From the NCBI GenBank assembly GCA_963667315.1, contig OY763325.1, forward strand, positions 3,844,001-3,908,000: a DNA stretch of 64,000 bases. Direction: 5' to 3'. A model generated the notes under the pieces. It saw only the letters and a program-made list of their open reading frames with translations, ran no database searches and was not told where the DNA came from. Both the position numbers and the translations under genes were made by a program. Position 1 is the first letter of the stretch. Each line of letters opens with the position of its first letter. Origin of the DNA: DAINPP01 sp963667315 (GTDB lineage: Bacteria; Thermotogota; Thermotogae; MWEM01). Shown one piece after another: positions 57,192 through 64,000 of this stretch.

Positions 57192-58595
57192 ATGAATTTT
57201 AAGGTTATAAGACCGACTGTTGCAGATATTGAAGGGATATTAAAACTGTCATCAAAGATCTGGGATGGGGATGATTATATCCCGTATATTCTGGATAAAT
57301 GGTTGAATACAACCGATCCGTTACTAATCGTAAAAGATATGGACAACAACAGAGTGTGTGCAATAAATCATGCAACAATTTATGGAAAAGATGCCTATCT
57401 TGAAGGGTTGAGAGTAGACCCCGAATACACCGGAAAAGGTTTGGGTAAACTCATGATGGCTGAAATCATGCGGGCTGTCATGGAAACCGGCGCTTCAAGA
57501 CTGTTTTCGCTTATCTTTTCTGAATCACTTGAAAGTATGCACATTGCGGAAAAATACTGTTTTGATCGGAAAAACGCATTTTACTTCTTTGAAAAGAAGA
57601 TTTCTGAAAAAGAACAGGAGATTTCAGATTCAAAAGTAACGGTCAGGCCGATATTTCCCGAAGAGATTCAAAGAAGAAAAAATGAATTTTCACGATATTT
57701 ATTTGCCGCCGGTGATTATGCGGTAGATTGCTGGACGTTATATCCTTCTTTAGACTGTCTTGAAAATAAATTCATCTTTGAATGTGATGAAGGCAAGCTC
57801 ATTGCAGGGGTGCATGAGCATGAGCGTGAGAACTTCTCTATCTGCCTCATGACAGAGCCCGGGGACTGGATGAACGAAGTGCTGCCTCTGGTGGAGGAGT
57901 ATGCGAGACATTTTGATTGTGATTATATTCAGACGACGATCCCCTGCTCGTTAAATAACTGGACGGGGCGTCTGATGAATCAGGGATTTCTCACACTCTT
58001 TGATGGCGAAGTTCCCATGGAAAAATCCGTAGTTTACGTTTATGAACTAAACCGTTCAAAGATGGATAGACTTGTAATACCCGGACAGATGGAGAAGAAA
58101 GCAGTCCCTGAAAACTTCTACAGATGCTCAAAACGATGTAAATATGGCTTTCCCCAGGTCATTGAAAGCTATCCTGTAAAAGATTCAAGTCCTTTTCCGA
58201 CAACCTTTTATATGATCTGTCCTCATCTGAAATATCATCTGGCACAACTTGAAGAATCGGGACATATCTCTGAATTGGATCCGTTAAAAGACAGTAGTGA
58301 GTATATCAAAGTCAACGAAGAATACGCCGAACACCGAAAGAGTAGAATATATCTTTCTGACAAAAGCGGAGAGCAGTTTATTAAAAAATACCATTCAGCA
58401 CTGGAAGTCGGTATCGGGGGGATCAGAGATCAGAAAGGGCTGAAATGTCTGCATCTTCACAGTGCGACATATCTTGCCAAGTATACCGATCCGGCGGGAA
58501 GAGAGGCGCTTAACCTATTGGAACAGAAGGGAATTTCGCTTGACTGTGAGGATATGAACTGTTTTAAATACTTTAAAAATAAAATTGAGGGGTGA
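57192..58595 (+). CDS. GNAT acetyltransferase fused to a DUF501 domain
   Basis: The 467-residue protein has three parts. Residues 1-145 are a GNAT domain with the acetyl-CoA motif GLRVDPEYTGKGLGKLMM near 76-93. Residues 150-300 look like a second, degenerate GNAT-like domain without a clear Q/RxxGxG/A loop. Residues 305-467 match DUF501: RCSKRCKYGFPQVIES, PFPTTFYMICPHL, AEHRKSR, GIGGIRDQKGLKCLHLHSATYLA and a terminal CxxxNC. DUF501 has no known function and usually stands alone beside cell-division or exopolyphosphatase genes. The fusion suggests that both act on one substrate or complex. ATG 57192 follows GAGGTGA. Its stop overlaps the wecB region. Confidence 0.78.
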   Translation: MNFKVIRPTVADIEGILKLSSKIWDGDDYIPYILDKWLNTTDPLLIVKDMDNNRVCAINHATIYGKDAYLEGLRVDPEYTGKGLGKLMMAEIMRAVMETGASRLFSLIFSESLESMHIAEKYCFDRKNAFYFFEKKISEKEQEISDSKVTVRPIFPEEIQRRKNEFSRYLFAAGDYAVDCWTLYPSLDCLENKFIFECDEGKLIAGVHEHERENFSICLMTEPGDWMNEVLPLVEEYARHFDCDYIQTTIPCSLNNWTGRLMNQGFLTLFDGEVPMEKSVVYVYELNRSKMDRLVIPGQMEKKAVPENFYRCSKRCKYGFPQVIESYPVKDSSPFPTTFYMICPHLKYHLAQLEESGHISELDPLKDSSEYIKVNEEYAEHRKSRIYLSDKSGEQFIKKYHSALEVGIGGIRDQKGLKCLHLHSATYLAKYTDPAGREALNLLEQKGISLDCEDMNCFKYFKNKIEG

Positions 58596-58600
58596 AGCAA

Positions 58601-59710
58601 TTGAAAGTAGGTTTGATTTTCGGGACAAGACCGGAAGCGATTAAGATGGCACCGCTTTATCATAAGCTGGTTGAACGCGGTATCGATGCAAAAGTTATTG
58701 CGACTGCTCAACATAGAGAAATGCTCGACCAGGTTCTTGAACTGTTTGGGATCACACCGGATTATGATCTGAATATCATGAAAGACCGACAGACACTTGC
58801 CGGATTGACCGGCAGACTCTCCGCGGCACTTGATGATATCATTCGTGAAGATGGCTTTGACTGGCTCCTGACACAGGGTGATACTACATCCACCTTTGTC
58901 GGTTCACTCATTTCCTTTTATAACAAAGTGCCGGTGGGACATGTGGAAGCCGGATTGAGGTCTTTTGAGATGTACGATCCCTTCCCGGAAGAGATGAACA
59001 GATGCATGACCTCCAAACTGGCGACACTTCATTTTGCCCCGACTCAGAAATCAAAGGACAATCTGCTTAGAGAACTTGTCGATGAAAAACGAATTTCCAT
59101 CACCGGGAATACGGTTATCGATGCCCTGATGTGGGTGATTGACAATAAAAAGACCATGCTTGAAGACTATCTGGAAAAGTACGATCTGAAGGGGGAAAAA
59201 TATATTCTGATGACCATGCACAGAAGGGAAAATCATGGTGAGAAGATGAAAAGTACGATGAAAGCCGTCAGAAGACTGATTGATGAGAACAAAGATTATC
59301 ATCTTGTATTCCCCGTCCATTATAATCCCGCAGTCAGAGATGTCGTCTACCCTGAACTTGAAGGACTGGAAAGGGTAACCCTGATTGATCCGGTAGAATA
59401 TCTTGAATTTGTGGCACTGATGAACGGTTGTCAATTCATCCTGAGTGATTCCGGCGGGGTTCAGGAAGAGGCCCCGGCGCTTGGGAAACCGGTCCTTGTA
59501 CTACGTGAAACGACTGAAAGACCGGAAGCAATCAGTTCCGGAGTTGCCAAACTCATCGGAACGGATACGGAAACAGTTTACAATCATGCGACCGAACTGA
59601 TTCAAAGCGACTCTGTCTATAAAGAGATGTCAGTTGCTTCAAATCCATTTGGCGATGGCAGTGCTTCAGATAAGATTGTGGATGCTATTTTGGGTTTTGA
59701 AGAGTGCTAA
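58601..59710 (+). CDS. wecB: UDP-N-acetylglucosamine 2-epimerase (non-hydrolysing)
   Basis: The 369-residue enzyme begins KVGLIFGTRPEAIKMAPL and includes TAQHREMLDQVLELF near 40, TQGDTTSTF near 90, GHVEAGLRS near 115, the PEEMNR segment near 130, HRRENHG near 210, SDSGGVQEEAPALGKPVLVLRETTERPE near 285-312, all characteristic. It interconverts UDP-GlcNAc and UDP-ManNAc for surface polysaccharide synthesis. TTG 58601 follows GAGGGGTGA and gives the conserved N-terminus. It lies five bases after the GNAT-DUF501 stop, an unexpected operon partner, and no further polysaccharide genes follow. Confidence 0.95.
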   Translation: MKVGLIFGTRPEAIKMAPLYHKLVERGIDAKVIATAQHREMLDQVLELFGITPDYDLNIMKDRQTLAGLTGRLSAALDDIIREDGFDWLLTQGDTTSTFVGSLISFYNKVPVGHVEAGLRSFEMYDPFPEEMNRCMTSKLATLHFAPTQKSKDNLLRELVDEKRISITGNTVIDALMWVIDNKKTMLEDYLEKYDLKGEKYILMTMHRRENHGEKMKSTMKAVRRLIDENKDYHLVFPVHYNPAVRDVVYPELEGLERVTLIDPVEYLEFVALMNGCQFILSDSGGVQEEAPALGKPVLVLRETTERPEAISSGVAKLIGTDTETVYNHATELIQSDSVYKEMSVASNPFGDGSASDKIVDAILGFEEC

Positions 59711-59757
59711 ACGAAAAGAAACGGTTTGAAAATAATCGGGAAATCAATCTCATGTAA

Positions 59758-59777
59758 GGGCGGAACATCTTCCGCCC
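59758..59777. other. GC-rich hairpin after the epimerase gene
   Basis: GGGCGGAA and TTCCGCCC flank CATC. The stem is identical to that of the terminator at 3920-3939 but lacks a T-run on either strand, so termination is doubtful. Confidence 0.6.
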
Positions 59778-59802
59778 GCTATATAAGGTATGTGTGAAAG
59801 AT

Positions 59803-60175
59803 TCATCTACTGCTCAAAAGTTTCTTAAGCGTTTCCATATCCTCATGAATCCTCGGATGTGTAGAGCTCTCCCCTTCATTCGATTCGCTTCAACCATTTC
59901 ACCACATTCAGATGCCTCAGCCATGATGAGGAGACAACCGTGACGATTAGTGTTATCACTATCGGTAAAAGGATAAAAACAACCGTTGTGAACGGATGCC
60001 ATTCTATTGGATAATAAATGGAGATGAATTCCCCTTTATAACTGAAATATTCACTTTAACGATTGCGTGAACCGTTCAGACGGAAGCATCGACAATGATA
60101 GAGGAGCTCTTTTCCTGCTTCAAATGCAACTGCCATGTAAGTCTCATCATTAAAATAAAGTATATATCCCCACCT
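59803..60175 (-). pseudogene. Remnant of a membrane-protein gene
   Basis: Reading the minus strand downstream of the propeller gene gives a protein-like segment (ILYFNDETYMAVAFEAGKEL, then CRCFRLNGS), an in-frame TAA, then FSYKGEFISIYYPIEW and a clear membrane helix (TTVVFILLPIVITLIVTVVS) followed by a basic tail; a frameshift is needed to reach the charged C-terminus RIHEDMETLKKLLSSR ending at 59803. I take this as a decayed gene for a protein with an outside domain, one membrane helix and a cytoplasmic tail. No good start with a ribosome site is left, although AAGGTGGGG precedes it. It was probably the last gene of the peptide island. Confidence 0.6.
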
Positions 60176-60206
60176 TTTTTAATCTATCCTATTTCCTTGA
60201 TAAGGT

Positions 60207-61166
60207 TTAGTTGATGTCTATTTTATAGAATATATCTTCGGTTGGACGTACCAGCAGGATACTATCACCCATTGATTCGAGTTGGACGTAATAATCCGCA
60301 TATTCTAAATTTAAAATTGTTTCAATATATTGACCATCTGTCGTGTATTTATCCAGATTTGAGCGTGAACCGGAAAAGAGATAAATATGATCATCAACAA
60401 GTAAAAAATCAAGTGGTGTGTATTTTCTAACATATTCATACCTTTTTTTTAATTTATCTTCATTAACCTCAAACAAGCCATTTCTACCCGCTTGCACACC
60501 TCTTACATATTGTCCAGTTTCATCCTCACCCTCAAAATACTCCATTGCATTTATTGCCATCAAATCTCCACTAAAATTGGAAAGATAACCGACAAATTTT
60601 TTCCCAAATTGATGTACTGTACCAGCTTTATCCAATTCAAAAATCCCTGTCGTTTCTATGATAGGTGTACCAGCTGTTAAGTAAATCTTTTCCTCAATAA
60701 TTTCAAGATCCCAGTATTGATCTCCAAGATACAGTCCTGGTAAATTGATTGAATTTATCAGATCAAAGTTTTGAGATAATATCTTGAGCTGATTGTATCC
60801 GGAATCAATAACATAAAGAAACTCGCCATCTGTTTTAATTACCGTTGGTTCAAATAAATAGAGATTACTCTCTGAACTATCCCGTTTAAAGTCACCATTT
60901 TTATCCAGTACAACAATCGCATCAGAATCTTTATCCGTTACATATATAAAATCCCCTAAAAAAACAATACCGGCTGGTGCTTTAACACTTGTTTTCTCGA
61001 AAGTCCACTCTTCAATGTTAATTTTTTCGTTATTTATTGTCTTCAAACTGAATGTATCCGGCATTTCTTCATCTTTATTATTCCATTCAAAAAAAGAGAA
61101 TGAAAGAGATGTTATAAACACAAACAACACTAAAACATATATTATTACTTTGGTCTTTATTTTCAA
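60207..61166 (-). CDS. Exported six-bladed beta-propeller (NHL/TolB-like) protein
   Basis: The 319-residue protein has an N-terminal membrane anchor or signal (KVIIYVLVLFVFITSLSFSFF) and then repeated propeller blades with the pattern G-x-x-Y-V-x-D: APAGIVFLGDFIYVTDKDSDAIVVLD near 65, VIKTDGEFLYVIDSGYNQLKIL near 110, and weaker copies to the end. This is the NHL/6-bladed propeller class, used outside the cell for binding rather than catalysis. TTG 61166 follows AGGAGG. It lies 73 bp after a small cysteine-rich secreted peptide gene, an association also known for small exported peptides and propellers in Bacteroidetes. No ligand can be named. Confidence 0.72.
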   Translation of the reverse strand: MKIKTKVIIYVLVLFVFITSLSFSFFEWNNKDEEMPDTFSLKTINNEKINIEEWTFEKTSVKAPAGIVFLGDFIYVTDKDSDAIVVLDKNGDFKRDSSESNLYLFEPTVIKTDGEFLYVIDSGYNQLKILSQNFDLINSINLPGLYLGDQYWDLEIIEEKIYLTAGTPIIETTGIFELDKAGTVHQFGKKFVGYLSNFSGDLMAINAMEYFEGEDETGQYVRGVQAGRNGLFEVNEDKLKKRYEYVRKYTPLDFLLVDDHIYLFSGSRSNLDKYTTDGQYIETILNLEYADYYVQLESMGDSILLVRPTEDIFYKIDIN

Positions 61167-61238
61167 AATAACCTCCTGAAAAATGCTTTTTGATAAAAAT
61201 TGTTTTTATCAAAAAGCATTCTTTTCTTATAACTACGC

Positions 61239-61481
61239 TCAGCAACCACAATGAACATAATGTTCCGTCCATTTAGATACCGTTTCCGCTACACCATTCA
61301 CTGTACAAGTTTGTGTCCATTTTTGTTTCGCAATAGTAGTCCAATCGGAACCATTACAAGTTCTTAGTACACAGCCATATTTATGAAAAACCATTTGCCA
61401 TGGTCCGCAACCATCAATAGAGAATGTCATAGAGAACAGTAACAAAGATACGGCTATAAGTGAAATGATTTTCTTTTTCAT
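61239..61481 (-). CDS. Small cysteine-rich secreted peptide
   Basis: The 80-residue product has a textbook signal peptide (MKKKIISLIAVSLLLFSMTFS). The mature part of about 59 residues holds six cysteines (IDGCGPW, YGC, RTC, QTC and a terminal CGC), four tryptophans and several threonines, with no lipobox. An even number of cysteines and a compact size suggest a disulfide-stabilised peptide, such as a bacteriocin, toxin, signalling or binding peptide. GGAGG precedes the ATG by seven bases. I know no matching family. It is encoded between a short hydrophobic peptide and an exported propeller protein. Confidence 0.75.
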   Translation of the reverse strand: MKKKIISLIAVSLLLFSMTFSIDGCGPWQMVFHKYGCVLRTCNGSDWTTIAKQKWTQTCTVNGVAETVSKWTEHYVHCGC

Positions 61482-61608
61482 ATTCTTCCTCCTTTCACTT
61501 GTTGATTCCGGCGATAATTTTTGTTACTTAATGAAGCGTTATTTCATCTCCTTTTGTGATTACAAAAAAATATTGATTTATGGTGATTTTTATCCTGCAA
61601 CTCCTCCA

Positions 61609-61698
61609 TCAACCACAACAGGTGGAATTGGGAGAGGAGTGGTGGATAAATACAGAAACACACAAAATAAACATAAGTATCAACAATTTTCTTTTCAA
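61609..61698 (-). CDS. Very short hydrophobic peptide ORF (candidate signal peptide or pheromone precursor)
   Basis: A 29-codon reading frame starts at TTG 61698, seven bases after GGAGG in AAAGGAGGGGTGA, one of the strongest ribosome sites in the window. The product has a basic start (MKRKLL), a hydrophobic core (ILMFILCVSVF) and a polar tail with HHSSPNSTCCG. Its size and shape resemble short exported signalling peptides. The adjacent +1 frame ends in PIPPVVVDGGVAG, so a frameshift in the locus or decay of a longer gene is possible. A weak promoter (TTGATA 61756-61751, TACCAT 61733-61728) lies upstream. Confidence 0.45.
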   Translation of the reverse strand: MKRKLLILMFILCVSVFIHHSSPNSTCCG

Positions 61699-61917
61699 TG
61701 TCACCCCTCCTTTGTTTTCATGATAGAATGGTAACATGAGGCATATGACTTATCAACCCAATTGTTATTTCCTGTAATCCGCATTAAATGGTCTTTTTTT
61801 ATTTTTTTTTGTAACATAATGATATATTGAGTGGAATGTTATAACTCTAACATACTAAAAATAGGGGAATACAGTGAAAAAATAAAATCTGTTATTTTTT
61901 TATTTGGAGGTGAGTTT

Positions 61918-63669
61918 TTGAAGAATTTACAAATAATACCTATTATATCTTACGGTAAATACTCAAAATTATTTTTAAATTATTTAAGAGATAGAAATAA
62001 CAATCAGGATCTACAAAATTATCTTTCTCTTCTACGAGCGAAATGGACTATAAAGAATGAAAAGCTTCTTTCATTCTCAAAAAGGCTTCTGAAGAAGACA
62101 AAAAACAGCGGATTAAGATTTCTGATAATGACGACGATGATGCATGTAGCTGAAATTGTTGGAGATACTGATTTGAATAAAAATTTGTATAATGAATTAA
62201 TCAGAAAGTTTTATTTGGTGCCACCAGCATACAGAAAACTTGTGGGACAAGCGATAAAAAGTAATTATGCATTAAGTAGTAAACAAATGTCCAAAGAGTT
62301 TAGGCTTTGGAGCAAGCTTTATACTGAGGATGAGGCAGGTATAGCCGTTTTGTTAAATACCAAAGGTAGAAAAGAACTCAAAGAAGAGAAAATTGAAGAG
62401 AGTATGTACACTTTTTATGAGGTTTATGAATATGCTCGTAAATATCCTCATCCGACATGTATTTTAGCCGGTTTAAATAATGCTGTCTGGTATAGTCGCA
62501 AACTCAAACGGAAAGATTATCTCCAACCTGTCAATTTGCTTCTGTACAATTGCGGGTATTATTTTGATAATGAAAGTGCCGTTATCAATTCATTTGACAC
62601 CGCTCTTACTATTTTAAGAGAAAATAAAGAGGCATTGTACTTTGAGTTTGTGGATATCATGCTGAATTTTTACGAAAAGTTGCTGGGAAAAGATATAGGT
62701 TATAAAGAAAAGTTTGTTAAAGCGATAAAACAGGCAAAACAGCTTTCTCTTTCAAAAGTCAAACAAAATGGGAGAAAGGATGAAGTTGCAAACACGCGAA
62801 GGCTTCAGAAATTTATAAAAGAGCGTATCAAGAACATAAATTCTTTTTCAGAAGAGGTTGATATATCTGTATCGGGTTTATATAAACTTTTAAACGGTGA
62901 AAATAAGAATATAAAAATTGAGACTTTAAAAAAAGTTGTCGGGGTATTGGGTTTAGAGGAATTCTCTTTCGATTATCCCCACACGATTAATTTTATCATT
63001 CAGGCGATAAAGGAAGAGGAAGCTTTTATCAAAAACAGAGATAGAGTTTCTGCTATGTCACCCTTTGAATTGAAGTCACTGTTTCTGAAGGGTTTTATGA
63101 CACTTGTTTTTCTAGAAGGCATTGATTTATCAAAATTATTCAAACTTGCTGAAAAAGATCATGATAAATTGTTCAAGTTTATCCATAGTGATCCGAGGTT
63201 GATTTCCTTTTTTAACCGTTGTGTGCAATATGAATATGAACCTGAAAGTGTGAATTCTTTTTATAAAGCGAGGCTTGATCTTGTAAATATGCTTTTTTCT
63301 GAGATGAAAGATATGGTCCATATCTCATCACTTATCCGTCTTTATGATTCTGTTGAATCCATTGATGATTTTAAAAAACTCAACGTTTATTTCAGACAGT
63401 ATGTGAGATATTCAACGACACAATGGCGTTTTGATGTTGAAGATGTTATGGATGAGCGGTTTTATGATGCTGATTATGAGAGGATTGCTGATTTTTGCAG
63501 GAAGCTTGGGATTTCAGAACTTTTTGGCTACTTGTGTACTTGGGAATTTGAAGGAGCGGAACGCGATCGGTTAATTGTGATTTTCTCCGAAAAAGTGGAA
63601 AGAATAAAAAATAAGCAGGTTTCTCGCATTGATGATCGGAAACCTGCTTGCCAAAGTGTTTCTTTCTAA
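61918..63669 (+). CDS. Large helical-repeat protein with central Xre-type HTH (probable regulator)
   Basis: I do not recognise a named family. The 583-residue protein is helical throughout. Residues 1-285 look like TPR-type repeats (for example ESMYTFYEVYEYARKYP, ILAGLNNAVWYSRKL). A helix-turn-helix of Xre type follows at about 295-345 (FSEEVDISVSGLYKLLNGENKNIKIETLKKVVGVL), then a second helical region to the end. TPR-plus-HTH proteins often sense peptides, but there the HTH is normally N-terminal. TTG 61918 is the likely start after GGAGGTGAG. It is divergent from the peptide genes, so it probably controls them. Confidence 0.7.
   Translation: MKNLQIIPIISYGKYSKLFLNYLRDRNNNQDLQNYLSLLRAKWTIKNEKLLSFSKRLLKKTKNSGLRFLIMTTMMHVAEIVGDTDLNKNLYNELIRKFYLVPPAYRKLVGQAIKSNYALSSKQMSKEFRLWSKLYTEDEAGIAVLLNTKGRKELKEEKIEESMYTFYEVYEYARKYPHPTCILAGLNNAVWYSRKLKRKDYLQPVNLLLYNCGYYFDNESAVINSFDTALTILRENKEALYFEFVDIMLNFYEKLLGKDIGYKEKFVKAIKQAKQLSLSKVKQNGRKDEVANTRRLQKFIKERIKNINSFSEEVDISVSGLYKLLNGENKNIKIETLKKVVGVLGLEEFSFDYPHTINFIIQAIKEEEAFIKNRDRVSAMSPFELKSLFLKGFMTLVFLEGIDLSKLFKLAEKDHDKLFKFIHSDPRLISFFNRCVQYEYEPESVNSFYKARLDLVNMLFSEMKDMVHISSLIRLYDSVESIDDFKKLNVYFRQYVRYSTTQWRFDVEDVMDERFYDADYERIADFCRKLGISELFGYLCTWEFEGAERDRLIVIFSEKVERIKNKQVSRIDDRKPACQSVSF
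63597..63649 (-). terminator. Minus-strand terminator inside the end of the helical regulator gene
   Basis: AAGCAGGTTTC (63613-63623) pairs with GAAACCTGCTT (63639-63649). On the minus strand the stem is followed by ATTTTTTATTC, so it terminates the gene coming in from 63687, within the last codons of the converging gene. Confidence 0.78.
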
Positions 63670-63686
63670 ACTTATTACATGAAATT

Positions 63687-64000
63687 TTAATTGGTTTTTA
63701 AGGTCATCCCAAAGACATGCATGGTAGGAATTTCAGGGAATGTAACGGTTTCAATTTCTTTCCCGTTTAACCGTATCTCAAGGGCGTAAATTTTGGGTTT
63801 TATCCATTCTTTCAGATTGTTTGAATCGTATCTGTAAGGGACTTCAAGTGCTATTATCCCTTCATCTCTGATGTCTGCGCACCAATCCGGGAAACTCAAT
63901 GAAAAATATTCTTTTTCATGATCTGAATAACACACTTCGATATCACCGCTGAAAGAGCCGTGATCACAGCTTCCGAATAGATATAGGACATCTGCCGATT
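63687..64000 (-). CDS. C-terminal part of an unidentified beta-sandwich protein
   Basis: Only the last 104 residues are present; the start is beyond the window. The open frame runs unbroken from 64000 and ends in a TAA at 63687. The fragment includes LYLFGSCDHGSFSGDIEVCYSD followed by alternating strands (FSLSFPDW, IIALEVPYRYDS, IYALEIRLNGKEIETVTFPE), a pattern seen in C-terminal or carbohydrate-binding beta-sandwich domains of glycoside hydrolases. I cannot name the family. It faces the helical regulator gene and has a terminator just beyond its end. Confidence 0.6.
   Translation of the reverse strand, partial: SADVLYLFGSCDHGSFSGDIEVCYSDHEKEYFSLSFPDWCADIRDEGIIALEVPYRYDSNNLKEWIKPKIYALEIRLNGKEIETVTFPEIPTMHVFGMTLKTN

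Noticed and set aside
59814..60002. Minus-strand ORF of about 62 codons after the propeller gene
   Set aside because: It has no ribosome site, and a different frame of the same DNA gives a far more protein-like sequence with a membrane helix, so I treat the region as a pseudogene.
61465..61734. Plus-strand ORF of about 89 codons opposite the two peptide genes
   Set aside because: It lacks a ribosome site and overlaps, antisense, two minus-strand frames with strong ribosome sites and signal peptides.
1..64000. Prophage, insertion sequence or integrated plasmid
   Set aside because: No transposase, integrase, phage structural or replication gene and no flanking direct repeats were found.

Overview
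The window reads as chromosomal DNA from an AT-rich, anaerobic, flagellated, Gram-negative-type or toga-like bacterium. The mix fits Thermotogota (Kosmotogales/Petrotogales-like) best: Opp/Dpp-family transporters next to glycosidases, a GH4 enzyme paired with a sugar kinase and no PTS, BadF-type kinase, DUF39/UPF0280 homocysteine genes, a sigma-28 flagellar promoter, HD-GYP and hybrid kinases, and DAP-type lysine synthesis. A Firmicute-like relative cannot be excluded from sequence alone. Many genes start with TTG or GTG behind a strong AGGTGA/GGAGG ribosome site. I see no rRNA, tRNA, CRISPR array, insertion sequence or prophage.

Layout. 1-4.5 kb: 5' part of an oligoendopeptidase F gene; a PadR/DUF2812 pair with a clear promoter-operator; a NatAB-like ABC exporter; a DHFR-like protein. 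4.5-14.7 kb, all minus strand: a housekeeping block (comB-like, two patatin-fold proteins of which one has lost its active site, rnr, an RNase Z-like hydrolase, rplI, dxr, a RecB/Cas4-type nuclease, fmt, def, surE). 15-24.5 kb: flgM-flgN-flgL behind a near-consensus sigma-28 promoter, an SNG-repeat DUF4097 lipoprotein, two hybrid histidine kinases and lysA. 24.5-32.2 kb: NlpC/P60 peptidase, amidohydrolase, GrpB-family protein, PAS/HD-GYP phosphodiesterase, HU, then a cation exporter with adenine deaminase.

32.2-42 kb is a carbohydrate locus: GH2 beta-mannosidase, a five-gene Opp/Dpp-type transporter and a LacI regulator, with the same 14-bp operator-like palindrome (TGTAAC-RT-GTTTCA) ahead of both the mannosidase and the transporter. 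A closely related LacI gene at 49.9-50.9 kb is divergent from a BadF-type kinase and a GH4 6-phospho-glycosidase, with related palindromes between them. Between the two, 43-49 kb carries nitroreductase, tandem Nudix genes and an operon joining a divergent transcarbamylase, aspartokinase, DUF39 and UPF0280, which together look like sulfide-dependent homocysteine synthesis from aspartate semialdehyde.

53.4-59.7 kb holds a Ski2-like helicase, an OmpR-type regulator, a GNAT-DUF501 fusion and UDP-GlcNAc 2-epimerase. The most unusual part is 59.8-63.7 kb: a minus-strand set of a very short hydrophobic peptide gene, an 80-residue cysteine-rich secreted peptide, an exported six-bladed propeller protein and a broken membrane-protein gene, divergent from a large helical-repeat protein with a central Xre-type HTH. 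It looks like a small, AT-rich secreted-peptide or peptide-signalling island; its function is inference only. The window ends in a C-terminal fragment of an unidentified beta-sandwich protein.
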